Origin: Eutreptiella sp. 'Long Island Sound 2002'
Taxonomy: Eukaryota > Euglenozoa > Euglenophyceae > Eutreptiales > Eutreptiaceae
DNA length: 64,000 nt
Assembly (NCBI GenBank): GCA_964036045.1
Contig: OZ038380.1
Span: 172,783,529-172,847,528, forward strand
Reading direction: 5' to 3'
Made by a program: the position numbers and the translations under genes. Below, in pieces: positions 10,560 through 21,984 of the stretch; the stretch's first letter is position 1; every line of letters begins with the position of its first letter. The notes under the pieces were generated by a model. It did not search any database. It was given only the letters and a program-made list of their open reading frames with translations, and was not told where the DNA came from.

Positions 10560-12645
10560 GGGGGGGGTTTCCCAAGGGATTGGTACACAACCTGCTTTCA
10601 CCCCAGGCAGCTCAAAAATGGAAGTTTTTGAAACTTGTTTTTTTTTGATATTGTGATCACCTAAAATGACCATCCAAGCTATGTAAAGCATGTTTTAGGC
10701 TGTGTTTACGTGTTTTTCTCCCTATTTGGGTATTGGGTGGGGGGGTGGGGGGGGTCTCCCAAGGGATTGGTACACAACCCGCTTATGCAGTTTTTCACCA
10801 TGGGCAGCTCAAAAATTGAAGTTTTTGAAACTTGTTTTTTTTGATATTGTGATCACCTAAAATGAGCATCCAAGGTATGTAAAACATGTTTTAGGCCGTG
10901 TCTATATGATTTTCACCCTATTTGGGTATTAGGTCCAGGGGGGGGGGGGGGGGGTCTCCCAAGGGATTGGTAGACAACCTGCTTATGCAGTTTTTCACCA
11001 TGGGCGGCTCAAAAATGGAAGTTTTTGAAACTTATTTTTTAGATACCGTGATCACCTAAAATGATCATCCAAGGTATGTAAAGCATGTCTTAGGTCGTGT
11101 TTATGTTTTTTTCACCCTTTTTGGGTATTGTGTGTTTGGGGGGGGGTCTCCCAAGGGATTGGTACACAACCTGCTTATGCAGTTTTTCACCCTGGGCAGC
11201 TCAAAAATGGAAGTTTTTGAAACTTGTTTTTTGTTTGATATTGTGATCACCTAAAATGACCATCCAAGCTATGTAAAGCATGTTTTAGGCTGTATTTACG
11301 TGTTTTTCTCCCTCTTTGGGTATTGGGTGGGTGGGGGGGGGGTCTCCCAAGGGATTGGTACACAACCTGCTTATGCAAGTTTTTCACCACGGGCACCTCA
11401 AAAATGGAAGTTTTTGGAACTTGTTTTTTTTGATATTGTGATCACCTAAAATGAGCATCCAAGGTATGTAAAACATGTTTTAGGCCGTGTCTACATGATT
11501 TTCACCCCCTCGCCCTCCGCCGGAGCGGGGGCCTCGGTGGAGCCCACGATGCGGCAGGACCCCCCTCAGCCCCCCCCCCCCCCCCCCGCCCACTAGAGAG
11601 ACCCCTAGCGTCGCTCCCAGAAGTTTTCGGCCGCATCTCAGCGGCCCTTAGCAGCTGCGCACCGCCGCGGCGGCGGTCCCCTCCGCGGGCGCAATGGCGG
11701 CCTCCACCCAAGGCCACCAGGACGGTGGCGGACATGCTGCGCGCGCGCCCGCCCCACCCCCACAGGCCGCGGGCGGTGCAGCAGAAGGGGCCTCCCCCCC
11801 CTCTGACCCAGTGGCGGACGCGCCCCCAGCGGCGTCGCCATCCCAGTCCAAAATGCCGCCGCGGCGGCAGCACGGCAGGGCCAGCACGGAAGAGACCTAG
11901 TCCCCTCCGGCTCGTCCCTCCTGGCCGCCGTGCAGGCTCAGGCGGAGGGCCTGTAGGGGAGGACACGGGCGCCTGAACTCGACTCGTCCACCTCCCCACC
12001 CCTCTGCCTCTGTGCATAGACCAGTGGTCGTTAATCGACGAATGCCGTGTCTACATGATTTTAACCCTATTTGGGTATTAGGTCCAAGGGGGGGGCTTCT
12101 CCCAAGGGATTGGTACACAACCTGCTTATGCAGTTTTTCACCCCGGGCAGCTCAAAAATGGAAGTTTTTGAATATTATTTTTTTTGATATTGTCATCACC
12201 TAAAATGATCATCCAAGGTATGTAAAGCATGTTTTAGGCCGTATTTACGTGTTTTTCTCCCTATTTGGGTATTGGGTTGGGTTGGGGGGTCTCCCGAGGG
12301 ATTGGTACACAACCTGCTTATGCAGTTTTCACCCTGGGCAGCTCAAAAATGGAAGTTTTTGAAGCTTGTTTTTTTTGATATTGTGATCACCTAAAATGAG
12401 CATCCAAGGTATGTAAAGCATGTTTTAGGCCTTGTCTAAATGATTTTCATCCTATTTGGTTATTAGGTCTAGGGGGGGGGGGTCCTCCCAAGGGATTGGT
12501 ACAAAACCTGCTCATGCAGCTTTTCACCATGGGCGGCTCAAAAATCGAAGTTTCCGAAACTTTTTTTTTAGATACCGTAATCACCTAAAATGACCATCCA
12601 AGGTATGTAAAGCATTTTTTAGTTTGTATTTCGGTAGTTTTTACC
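10560..12645. repeat. Satellite-like tandem array, about 190-bp unit
   Basis: About eight units, each with 'cccaagggattggtacacaacctgc', 'cagctcaaaaatggaagtttttgaaactt', 'gatattgtgatcacctaaaatga' and a G-run of 7-17. Starts fall near 10568, 10758, 10957, 11148, 11345, 12097, 12292 and 12485. Units differ at several percent. The array is interrupted by a foreign GC-rich segment at 11508-12043. Confidence 0.9.
11508..12043. mobile_element. GC-rich 536-bp insertion in the satellite, flanked by a direct duplication
   Basis: The satellite unit breaks after 'gccgtgtctacatgattttcaccc' (11484-11507) and resumes with the same 24 bp, one mismatch, at 12044-12067. This is the pattern of a target-site duplication. 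The insert is very GC-rich, starts with a run of C-rich DNA including an 18-C tract (11570-11587), and has open frames on both strands (a 171-codon minus-strand frame) with only compositional Ala/Gly/Arg content. No terminal inverted repeats or poly-A tail were seen. A retroposed transcript fragment is possible. Confidence 0.55.
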
Positions 12646-12667
12646 CTATTTTGGGGGTGTATTGATC

Positions 12668-12928
12668 GGGGCTTTCTGGCAGTGCAAAGTGTCCCCATCG
12701 TCATAAATGAGGGGCTTTTTGGTAGTGCAAAGTGTGGCTATCGCCATATATGAGGGGTCTTTTGGCGGTGCAAGGTATGCCCTTCGCCATATATGAGCGG
12801 GTTTTTTGCGAGTGCAAAGTGTCCCCATCGCCGTATATGAAGGGCTTTTTGGAAGTGCAAAGTGTCCCAATCGCCGTACATGAGGGGCTTTTTGGCAGTG
12901 CAAAGTGTCCCCGTCGCCGAATATGCCC
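12668..12928. repeat. 42-bp tandem repeat, six units
   Basis: Unit 'gggctttttggNagtgcaaagtgtccccatcgccNtatatga'. Six copies, 10-20% diverged. The period is a multiple of three, so shadow ORFs run through on both strands. Confidence 0.85.
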
Positions 12929-13549
12929 CATTACTAACTCTTGGGGGTGTATAGGGGTAGTGCGTACTACTTCTAGGGCAAATATAGCTATCTGTGGTTC
13001 TCTGCTTGGGATCCTAATAGCAGTGATTGTCAGACTCTAGGTTTGGCTTTTCTTAGCCCTTGGTGGGGCCTGGTACGCACACCCAACCCTGCAACATGTT
13101 TTTTTGAACTCCCCACCCCAAAATGAGGGGGGCTACCCCGACCCTAGGCAAAAGCCTAAGTAGTGGGGCTTGGGCACGGGGGAAGGGGGGGGGGCAAATC
13201 CGCGGGTCCTAGGTCCCCAACTACCCCCCCCCCCCCCCCCCAGGGGCCTCCAACCAATAATTAGTTGCCAAAGGTGTCGCCCTCTGGTGTCCATGTGCGC
13301 CCAAGGCGCCTGACGCCCCTTGCACACCAAAGGTGCCCTCAGGAAAATTTGTCCACTTTGCACCCCTTGACTCTACCGTCCACCGCAACCCTCAGCATAG
13401 TCCTAACCCTACACCTAACCCTACCCCTAATCCGAACCAAGATTGAATATTGGGACCGAACCGGTAGGGGAAGGAGCATCGTCGAGGAGGAATGAGGTAC
13501 ACACTGGAAAGTGGATGAGAGCGGCTCAAAGGGGGCTCAAAATGAGCTA

Positions 13550-14275
13550 TATTCATCCGTTTGGGCACCACAACTATACTAGGATCATTTTTGGAAAACC
13601 ATGGTTTTGACCCGTTTTGGAGCCATTTGGGGTCCCAGATTGGCCCATTTTCAAGGCCCTCTCGCACTTGAAAGGGGCCAAAACTGCTCAACATGGGCTC
13701 AAAATGGGCACATTCCACTTGTTTGTGCACCATGTAGTCCAAACATATCTTTGGAAAAATATTTTTTTGATCCATTTTTGACTAATTTTTGGCCCCAAAA
13801 CAGCCCATTTTCAATGCATTTTGTGACTTTGGAGTGGCCCAAATGGCTTGCAATGGGCTCACAAAGGCTCATTTCACTTGTTTGTGCACCCCAAGTGGTC
13901 TAGGATCATTATTGGTAAAACACACTTTTGACCCATTTTTGACTCTTTTTTGGTCGCAAAATAAACCATTTTCAAGGCATTTTGTGACTTTGGAGGGGCC
14001 AAAATGGCTTGCAATTAGCTGAAAATGGGCTCATTTCATTGTTTCGGCACCCCAAAAGGTCTAGGATCATTGTTGCAAAAGCACATTTCTCAACCTTTTT
14101 TACCCATTTTTTGTCGCAAAACAACCCATTTTCAAGGCATTTTGGGATTTTAGGAGGGCCAAAACGGGCTTCCACGAGCTCAAAACGCGCCAAAAACACC
14201 TATTTCGGCATTCCATGTGGTCTAGGATCATGTTTGGAAAACACGATTTGCACCCGGTGGCCCTTGTTGACCCGT
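13550..14275. repeat. About 162-bp tandem repeat, five units
   Basis: Units contain 'ggtctaggatcattNttggNaaa', a 'gacccatttttgac' arm and 'cccattttcaaggcattttgtgactttggaggggccaaaa'. Starts lie near 13557, 13725, 13885, 14045 and 14208. Divergence is higher than in the 190-bp satellite, suggesting an older array. Confidence 0.8.
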
Positions 14276-14599
14276 TTTGGCACCCACCTTATTGGGCTAC
14301 CTCTTGCAGCTTGCTGCGGACCACTGGGCCTAAGTACAGCGGTCTAGGCGTCGGTTAGGGCAATTTTGAGGGGTGCAAACCACCAAGCGTTGGTGGTTGC
14401 GGGTGGATTAGGTGCATTTGAAATCGCATTTTCAGCCACGTAGCCCAAGATATGGTCTGTTTTTTGGTTTGGGGTTGTTGATGGCCAATGTCCACAAATT
14501 CTTGGGCTTTTGGGGGCCTTTTGGGGCAGTTCGCGTCCATATCGTGGAGTTAGAGGGCTTTCGAGGGCCCTTCAGCACGGGGAAGTCTAGCTGCATGTG

Positions 14600-14871
14600 T
14601 AGAGTAGCCACTATTTCCCTTCATTTGGCCGCTTTCAGCAGGTTGTAGGGCGGCTTTGGGCAAAAAAAGGCTGATTTCGGCCCTAAGTCGCAGATTTTGA
14701 GATGGAGGTCCGGCACTTGCGAAGCCCGTTCCCGGCCGTCACTGTTTAGTTTTTGGCTCATTATTTGTGTGGTTGTCCCTCACACACACCCATAGGTAGC
14801 ATCCACGAAAATTTTGGCCGAATCTGAAGCACCACAATGGAGTTGTGATTTTCCCCGGTTTCCCGCGTGCT

Positions 14872-14902
<31 letters not shown>

Positions 14903-15480
14903 GCCAAACCTATTAGGTCCACCCTAGACACCAAAGAGGGTTATAAAACCAAGACTGGTTCCACCAGCTCGGTGACTCTAACCCTAACCCTAGCCGTAGC
15001 TCTCACCCTAGGCTGGGGTCAAAGAGAGTTTTGGGGTCCAAAATAGAGAGCAATCATGTGGCAAAAGCAGGCATGAACGAAATTCGGGGGATCGTGCTCA
15101 GCCCAGTCAACATGGCTGGCATGGCCAAACCAGCTGGCTACAAAGGTTATGGTTAGGTTTATGGTGATGGTATGGTTCGAGGGAGGGCAAGGGGAGGTAA
15201 GGAAAGCCTGTGCCCCCCCCCCCCCCCACCACCCCAAATCGCCCCACCTGGACCCCCCCACACCACCCCAAATCGCCCCTCCCGGACCCTCCCCACCCAC
15301 CCGACCCTCCCGGAGCCCCCCCCCCCCCAAGCCCCTCCTAGACCCCCCCATCGCCCCTCCCCCCCTCTAAAAGCCCCCCCCCCCCGGGGCCTCCGGCCAA
15401 CAGTTAGATGGGGGGGGGGTAGTTGGCGCCCAGAAGCGAGGAATCACCCCCCCCCCCTTGTGGGCTTGGGATGGGGGGGG
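14600..15480. repeat. Dispersed repeat, copy 2
   Basis: Collinear with 1-720, sharing the GCTT tract (about 14870-14910), the 'ggttataaaaccaag' block, the CCCTAA tract and the C-rich tail. A short extra segment (15060-15180) is absent from copy 1. G/C runs of 10-15 occur at the end. Confidence 0.75.
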
Positions 15481-15748
15481 GGGGGCAACAACGTATGATG
15501 GCCGTGTGTTTATGGGTGGGGTCTTGCGGAGGTACACGCGCGTGTGTGTTTCTTGGACTGAAACATGTACTGGGCTTATGCAGTGGTCGCTCAACACAAC
15601 CGCCTTTTATCCTTTGCATTCCTTTGCAGACCATCAAGTATATGTGAGCCACTCCTCCAGGGGGGGGGGGGGGTATGTATGCACTTGTGTGTGTATATGC
15701 GTGCCTGCATGCACCCGTGTGTGTGCGTGCATGCGCGCGTGCGTGTAT

Positions 15749-15750
15749 GA

Positions 15751-15782
<32 letters not shown>
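15749..15782 (+). repeat. TG microsatellite
   Basis: About 16 TG dinucleotides within a wider TG/CG-rich region (15540-15790). It lies about 150 bp upstream of the MSS51-like gene. Confidence 0.85.
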
Positions 15783-15935
15783 CGTGCGCGCATTGACCAT
15801 CTCAGTTGTGTGTCGGCCCTCAGCAATTTTCGGACCTCGCCAAAGATGTGCCCAAAATCGTCGCTACCTTTGGCATACCATTTTCCTTATTGGACCATCT
15901 GCAGAAGTGTTGTCTACCTGTTTCCAACGACAACA

Positions 15936-16931
15936 ATGCGGGCCCCGCCCCGCCATCGCATGGTGATGGTCCTGACGGGCGGCGCCGCCGTCGTGGGTTG
16001 CGGGGTGATCGCCCACCGCATGCGCCACGACCTCCTCCCGCCGAGCCCCCCCCCGATCCTGTCCCCCGACGGCCCGTTGGTCGCCTGCAACGACGAGGCC
16101 CACGCCCTCTTCGGGCACCTGCCGTGCTACCGGCGCCACCTCCGCGAGAACGCGACGATCACGCACGATGTCGCGCGCTCCGATGCCGCCCTCGCGGACC
16201 TGATCGCGATGCTCCCGGCCGCGGCGCTGCCCCCGGAGGCCCTGGCCGCCGCGCGCGCGATGCGGGGCTGGCCGGACTACTTCGAGGATGTGCGGCCCCG
16301 CTTCCGGCGGCTGCGGCAGGACTGCGGCTGCCTCTACCCCAACTCCCGCGTCCTCACGGACTACTTGTCGCGCCCGCTCACGGCGTACGCGGCCCTGCAG
16401 CGGCTGGGCATCGCTCGGCGGCGGCTGGACCTCCACGTCGTAGGCGCGAGCCGGGCTGAGACGCTGCAGGCGCCACGGCTCTTCGCGGAGCTGGCGCACC
16501 TGCTGCCGGACACGGACCTGCACGTCGCGCTGGTCGGGCCGGACGTGACGCCGCCCGCGGACGCCGGGTGCGACGCCGGCGCGCCGGCGCAGGTCCACCT
16601 GCAGTACCTGCCCGGGCCGTACCACGAGGTCGCACCGCGGCGCCGGCCCGATCTGGTGGTGATATATCACTCCGGCCTGCATCTCTACCCCGAGTGGGGG
16701 GCCACGCTGCAGGCGCTCATCCGGCAGCGCGTGCCGACCGTCATCACCGCCTTCAACGAGACCGACATGCGGCGCAACTACGAGTTTCTCACCGGCGCCG
16801 GGGGCGGCCCGGTGCCCCGGCCGCACGTTGTGTTCGGGCCGGAGGTGAACCCGTTCCACAGCCTGTCGTACGTGCCGCCGGTGGTGAGCAACGCGTACTG
16901 GCTCGCCTTCCAGGGCCCGGCGCGGTCGTGA
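15936..16931 (+). CDS. MSS51/ZMYND17 C-terminal-domain-like protein
   Basis: This is a 331-residue ORF starting at the ATG at 15936. Upstream codons in the same frame translate a TG microsatellite and were excluded. It matches the layout of the C-terminal domain of MSS51 and zinc-finger MYND 17 proteins: LSRPLTAYAALQRLG, then LDLHVVGASRAET, FAELAHLLP, LHVALVGPDVTP, a central PDLVVIYHSGLHLYPEW, a PTVITAFNETDM block, and VVFGPEVNPFHSL near the end. In yeast MSS51 acts in mitochondrial COX1 expression, but the domain also occurs alone in proteins of unknown role, and no MYND finger is present here. Third positions are strongly G/C. A hydrophobic segment (about residues 10-24) could be a targeting or anchor sequence. 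An upstream frame (about 15815-15930, FSDLAKDVPKIVATFGIP) looks coding-like but is out of frame. Confidence 0.75.
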   Translation: MRAPPRHRMVMVLTGGAAVVGCGVIAHRMRHDLLPPSPPPILSPDGPLVACNDEAHALFGHLPCYRRHLRENATITHDVARSDAALADLIAMLPAAALPPEALAAARAMRGWPDYFEDVRPRFRRLRQDCGCLYPNSRVLTDYLSRPLTAYAALQRLGIARRRLDLHVVGASRAETLQAPRLFAELAHLLPDTDLHVALVGPDVTPPADAGCDAGAPAQVHLQYLPGPYHEVAPRRRPDLVVIYHSGLHLYPEWGATLQALIRQRVPTVITAFNETDMRRNYEFLTGAGGGPVPRPHVVFGPEVNPFHSLSYVPPVVSNAYWLAFQGPARS

Positions 16932-19330
16932 GCCTCCCGCGCGATGTGCCCCGCGGCCATTTCGGCGCCTGCGTTTGGCTACGGTCCCGCGACATGTGCC
17001 GTGGTGCAGCCACCTCCATGAGCCCTGTCGCAGTCGGTCGATGCGACGTGCCGCAGTCCCAGTGCATATGCTTTGCTGTGGTTCCAGTACCTCTGCTGTG
17101 CTGGACTTGATCTGCCCCGTTGCAGTTGAGTCTGTGTGCCGTGACGCGTGCTGCGGCCGCCTCGATGGAACTGGGCGTTGCTCGGGTCTTGCGTGGGGGG
17201 GGGGATCTGGATGCCGCACGTGCCCAAAGGGCAGTGGCGGGGCCGGTGCATATGTGACAGTGGCCGCATGCCTGGCCCTTCTGCCGGGGGGGGTCGCGCC
17301 ACTCTTGTCGTGGGAGCTTCTTGGAGCTGGAGGCCGAGACTGCCGCGCCGGCTCTGCCGAGGCGCCGGGGCTGTCGATCATCGTCTCCCATGACCCAAAA
17401 CCGGCGCCCGTTTCTCTATTTTGATGCGTCGATGTCGACGATGGCGCGCCGCTATGCGCTCCTGCGCCTGCTGCGTCCGGGAGGTAATGGTTGCAGCCCG
17501 AATGGTGGAGGCGTGGGCGCCGAGCTGCATGCAGCCGAGCCAACAAGCGAGTCTGCGGTGATCGGGTGTGAAAGAGGGCCGCGAGCCGACCTTGTTCAGA
17601 ACTACAGCCCCCACCCCACCCCACTTGGCTTGGGACACGTAATCTAAACAATTGATTTCTAAACACGTGAAGCAGTGCATACACCCGGAGGTACCAACCG
17701 GCCCACTTATGCGGCCTTCATCCACCCCCCCCCCCTGCACAAGACGGGCACCCTGTTGAAACGCGCTGGAAGTGCCCTGAGGAAGGCGGCGGTGAATGTT
17801 GTACCCACCTCCCGGCTGTGGTGGCCGATCGCCCATCTGTGCGGAGGCGTGCAGGTTGGTAGGTGCCTTTGATGGAAAGTTCTCATGTGGCGTTGAGCTG
17901 AATGGCTGATTGCTCGTTGATGAAGAGCTGTAGACATATTTCGTGGTACGTCGGTGAGTGGCGCCTTTAGAGCAGTGCACGTGCAATGCAAGTATTTTGG
18001 CGTCTAACCGTACTAGAAACCCATACTCTGTGATACTAGGGGCATCACTGGTCTTTGAAAACAGCTTTTGGATGCTTCTTCCGCACTGCGGATGGGCACA
18101 TGCTCAACAAGGGCAAGTGAAATGCACATCCATGGCTGAAACAGCGAAACACCACCTTACCCCCCCCCCCCCGCCTTGAAATGTCCCCATAGAAGCATGC
18201 AGGATAGCTACAATTGACTTATAAAAAGGCAATAAAGCTCGATATCTGGAGCACTATAAGTGCGGCACGTGCAAAATGAGTCAAGCACCCTTGAAATAGG
18301 CTGTGGTGCTCTCCATTGCCGTTTGACCTACTTTGCTCTCACCAAGGCAACGTTGAATGTGGATCAATGAATTTGAAGTTGACGTCTCCAGCTTTACCCA
18401 GAAATTGCAGGCTTTGCATAGCGCATGAACGGGTGCTTGCATTCGTTTTGCTTTGTGTTGCATGACTTTTGATTATTGACACCCCAATCCGAAGTTGCAA
18501 AAGTTCCAAAATGATGCATGGCGGAACCAATGCCAATGGTGACCGCATCAGGTAAATATAGCTAGATAAGAATAATCCATCCATCTCCACCATAAGATAT
18601 GTATGAGATAGCAAACCTCGACTATGCCATGCTCACTAAATCTTCGTACTATGTTGTTCTCGAGCGACTAAATGAGTGTAAACAGACGCTAATTGAATGT
18701 TATCATGCAGCCCATTTTCTTTGACTAATCTTGCATGCACCCAAATTTCAACTTGATAACCATTTTTGTGACCCAAAAAGCAATCACCAAAAGCAAAGGG
18801 CCCTTTTCAAGTATCTACCCGATGCAAAGCACTATGCAACGACTTCCTGAATGGATTCACATAGTGTTCATTCGGGATGCCGAGGCAAATTGAAAAAAAA
18901 ATGCCAAAAACCATACATGACACTCAAGTAAAATCACAAAACAATGCATATATCTACTATACAACTCCGGCAAGGTTACGGCTACAAACATTCGTGTGTG
19001 TTGGACTTTTAACTAAATTAAGACCAACAGAAATCGAAATTGGAAAATTAAAACTCGGTGGGGTTACCCCCGATTGCCATTTGTGTCGTGCGCGCAACAG
19101 GCACTGCTGATCGGACCGAGCTCGGTCTGTTTTGGTCGGCCTGACGAGAATCTTTGCACTCGGCGCCTCCTTTGTGCCCGTTTGCCACGCCCCCCCCCCC
19201 CCCACCCCACGCGCGCGCGTGTGTGTCCGCATGTGTGTGATGGGAAGAAGACAACTCGATTCATTCCTGTGGCTGCTCATTCCACCCTGCACTATTTTTC
19301 GTATTTGCGCCACTTCGCAAGGGTTGGAAA
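16932..19330. other. Gene-poor interval; GC-rich then AT-rich
   Basis: From 16932 to about 17650 the DNA stays GC-rich like the MSS51-like gene, and its overlapping ORFs on both strands look compositional. From about 18180 to 19060 it is distinctly AT-rich with no ORF I would support. A TATA-like 'ttataaaaagg' at about 18219 has no gene behind it. A pyrimidine/C-run and CG/TG-rich tract follow at 19185-19240. Confidence 0.5.
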
Positions 19331-20100
19331 ATGTGCCTCCTGCATTTGGTGGTTGTGTGCCTCCGGCTGCTTGGAGCTAGGGCTGGAGAGGATTCCCAAA
19401 GCACGTTTACTATGCGATTCCCTGGCGGCGCCGGCGATGCCACGGTGACTCACAATGCACGTGTTGCGTGTACAATTGAATTTCGTCTCTTCAATTGCAG
19501 CTGCTGCCACAGCACACCTTGGGGCAACACGGGAAGATACCAACCATGTGGTGATCCCATTTCTCGATTTCCCCACAACTAGCGAAGGCAGGTCGCTGGT
19601 CGGCAACCAAGACTTTGACCTTACCGACACTACAGCCTACGGCATTGATTGGCTCAATGCTGCCGGTGGAAGTGCTGCTGACGCCGAGGCTGCACTTGTT
19701 GAGGCACTGCTGCAGGGGCACGCCTACGTGAAAATTGAAACTGAGTTCGGCAAGGAGATCCGAGGATCTCTGGAGTCTAGCAACTGTGACCTCCAGAGGG
19801 ACACCTACTGGAGCACGTCCTATCCCTACCTGTCGATATTGATGAAAGATTGCTACGCGTGCTGGACTTCCGATGGTCGTGATTTGTGACGGATGGACCT
19901 AAGAAGACATTGCCGCCCAATGCGTGTCTGAGTGCCCAACTCAGCCTGCGACCAGTGCAGGATGCAAGGATGTAGCCGAGACCTCATGGCACCCGAACAA
20001 TTTCTCCGCATACGGCTGTGATGTTGCCATCCGGTTCGAGTTGGAAACAGATCCTACCTCGAGCATTTTTGATGGGCTATGTGAAGCCGGAGTGGATTGA
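19331..20100 (+). CDS. CHRD-like secreted protein with Cys-rich extension (intron or frameshift)
   Basis: The first frame, from 19331, opens with a signal-peptide-like MCLLHLVVVCLRLLGARAG. A second frame (from about 19500, just after a pyrimidine-rich 'cttcaattgcag' that resembles a 3' splice site) carries ATREDTNHVVIPFLDFP, AYGIDWLNAAGG, then EALLQGHAYVKIETEFGKEI. That last block is the signature of the CHRD domain (leucine- and glycine-rich strand, A-Y-V, GEIRG). A third frame after about 19905 adds AAQCVSECP, SAGCKDVAE, a WHPNNFSAYGC block, then IRFELETD, ending at a TGA near 20098. The model is therefore signal peptide, one probable intron, CHRD core, Cys-rich module, with a second intron or a frameshift at about 19890. 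CHRD proteins are extracellular; their biochemical role is poorly defined. Confidence 0.5.
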
Positions 20101-20476
20101 GCCACTGATGCTAAGTACGATGTACAGACTGAACACCTGAAGACAGAAGTGTGCTGTCAAGATCCCACTCGATATGATATGGGTCCATTCGTGAACAAGA
20201 GGATGGAACACAGCGAGTCACACACACCCTCGACTGGGAAGCCCTTGCGGGGGAGAAAGCAGGTCCATCCACATACACTCGCCTAAGTACCAATTTTGTG
20301 CTCGATCCCTCCAACCAATCTTTTGTCGGCCTCTCCCAGTATGTGAATCGGACACAGATTGCATGTGCCCATACCTTCTTTCTGTTTTCCATAGATCCGG
20401 GGCATCCTTTGATAGCGGCCTTGGATTATCGGCAGAATGAAGCACCATGCATATCCATCGGCGCCTCAACCAATTG

Positions 20477-20930
20477 TCATCTCTGCCGGTTGTGGAGCTC
20501 CAATCTTCGACTGCATCATGTGCCCACTCCATCTCCACTTTATCCCCCAGCTGATATGTTGCCTCGTCTTCCCCACCAACTGTCTCATCATCGGTTTTTG
20601 CTTGCGCTGCCCTCTCCCTCGCCCTCTCGGCCACATACCCGTGTTTCGGCAGCTGATGTGCATGGGCATCACGCCCACGTAGATCGCCATCATCAAAATA
20701 CACCAGACTTGTAACGTAACCAAGTGAATGGCCTTTTGCTTGTCTTCAGCACCCTCCTGCTGCTGTAGCAGTCATCTCTGCCGGTTGTGGAGCTCCAATC
20801 TTCGACTGCATCATGTGCCCACTCCATCTCCACTTTATCTCCCAGCTGATCGGTGGCCTCTTACGTTTGCCTGTCTTCAGCGCCCACAGTGGTTGGTGCC
20901 TCGTTTTCCCCACCAACTGTCTCATCATCG
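20477..20930. repeat. Direct repeat pair of about 68 bp
   Basis: 'tcatctctgccggttgtgg' to 'ctccactttatc' occurs at 20477-20544 and 20773-20840. A second shared word, 'ccccaccaactgtctcatcatcggttt', follows each copy (about 20571 and 20908), so the duplication is larger but interrupted. No gene was recognised in the intervening ORFs. Confidence 0.75.
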
Positions 20931-21110
20931 GTTTCCTCGTCCGCCTCTTTTTGTACATAACAGATGGTCCTGCAGTGTGGAGGCGGAGAAGCTGGAAACG
21001 TGGTCAACAGAGCCACCCCACTTGGTTGCGCGGGGGCGAGGGGAAGGAGGAGGCAGGAGCCGCCTGCACCAGCAGCGCCTGGCCCCCGCCAAACAAAGAG
21101 ATGCAGATGT

Positions 21111-21111
21111 G

Positions 21112-21150
<39 letters not shown>

Positions 21151-21183
21151 ACTCACACACATCACACACACACACACGCACAC
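21111..21183 (+). repeat. CT then CA microsatellite
   Basis: About 17 CT units followed by CACT and CA units. ORFs crossing it are low-complexity artefacts. Confidence 0.9.
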
Positions 21184-21439
21184 GAAGGGTCTCCTTCCGT
21201 GGGATGGTGGTGGCGTGCAATGGTTTTTGACTGGATTTTGACTAGCAGTCAATCACGCACCACCCACACCCACCACTGCGTCTTCATCATTCTGGACATC
21301 TTGACTTGATCCGATCCTGCGGACGGACAACACAAACAACACAACAGCAGCGATTGTGATGACGGCGAAGAAAAGGGCTTATTATGGCTCCCGCCGTTTT
21401 CTCGAAAATTTCCTCCCATACAAAACAAAACTGTGTAGA

Positions 21440-21447
21440 ATATAAAA
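21440..21447 (+). promoter_or_regulatory. TATA-box-like element
   Basis: 'atataaaa' lies about 12 bp before the ATG of the Lys-rich protein. So short a distance suggests a very short leader, as in compact viral genes. Inferred from sequence only. Confidence 0.4.
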
Positions 21448-21458
21448 CCCACAAGAAT

Positions 21459-21773
21459 ATGGGGAAGACGACGAAGAAAACCGGGCGAACCTGCTGTCGC
21501 CCATGCAGAAAGCCCAGCAACGGCGCCACTGCGATGGACAGCATGGGACGGACATGGCAAGCTTATGCAACGAGCCTGGTATCCAAGGGTGGTGAAACGG
21601 TGTACAACTGGAAACTGGCCAAAAACACGAAGAACAAGGGCAAAAAGAAGACGGCGAATAAGAAGGCGACCAAGACCAAGAAACATAGCGAAAGCAAGAA
21701 GGCGACCAAGACCAAGAAACACAGCAAAAGCAAGAAGGCGACCAAGACCAAGAAACACGGCAAAAGCAAATAA
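21459..21773 (+). CDS. Small Lys-rich basic protein with KKATKTKKH repeats
   Basis: 104 residues from the ATG at 21459. The N-terminal part (about residues 1-55) has a CCRPC cysteine cluster and a mixed-composition segment. The C-terminal half is almost entirely Lys/Thr/Ala with three tandem copies of a 13-residue KKATKTKKH-type unit, resembling linker-histone tails and basic packaging proteins of large DNA viruses. Nucleic-acid condensation is an inference from charge alone. The frame is intact, preceded by a TATA-like element and followed about 45 bp after the stop by the palindrome 'gttccgtgacggaac'. It opens the virus-like gene cluster. Confidence 0.6.
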   Translation: MGKTTKKTGRTCCRPCRKPSNGATAMDSMGRTWQAYATSLVSKGGETVYNWKLAKNTKNKGKKKTANKKATKTKKHSESKKATKTKKHSKSKKATKTKKHGKSK

Positions 21774-21817
21774 ACGCAGAGTCTGCACCCTCAAGAGGAC
21801 GGGGAGAGGTTTTAACA

Positions 21818-21832
21818 GTTCCGTGACGGAAC
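21818..21832 (+). terminator. Palindrome 3' of the Lys-rich gene
   Basis: 'gttccgtgacggaac' can form a 5- to 7-bp stem. A second weak one (cgtca...tgacg) lies about 35 bp on. It is similar in position to palindromes after other ORFs in this cluster. Confidence 0.35.
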
Positions 21833-21928
21833 GATGAATGAATCACCACCGACTGCTGCCAATCACGTCACGTCAATCACTGACGAGACATTTACAATGT
21901 GACAACATCAAACGAAATGAAGTGCCTA

Positions 21929-21944
21929 TATATAAAATCCTAAG
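21929..21944 (+). promoter_or_regulatory. TATA-box-like element upstream of the two-TM protein
   Basis: 'tatatataaaatccta' ends about 40 bp before the ATG at 21985, with a CA microsatellite between. This is a plausible core promoter for the following gene. Confidence 0.45.
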
Positions 21945-21984
21945 GCAGCTACCACACACACACACACACAAGTCCAACAACGCC

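Noticed and set aside
11502-12017. 171-aa minus-strand protein in the GC-rich insert
   Set aside because: Gly/Ala/Arg-biased translation of GC-rich DNA with similar open frames on the other strand. No motif.
15864-17684. 606-codon minus-strand ORF opposite the MSS51-like gene
   Set aside because: It is a GC-rich shadow of the plus-strand gene, with Arg/Pro/Ala-biased composition and no domain.
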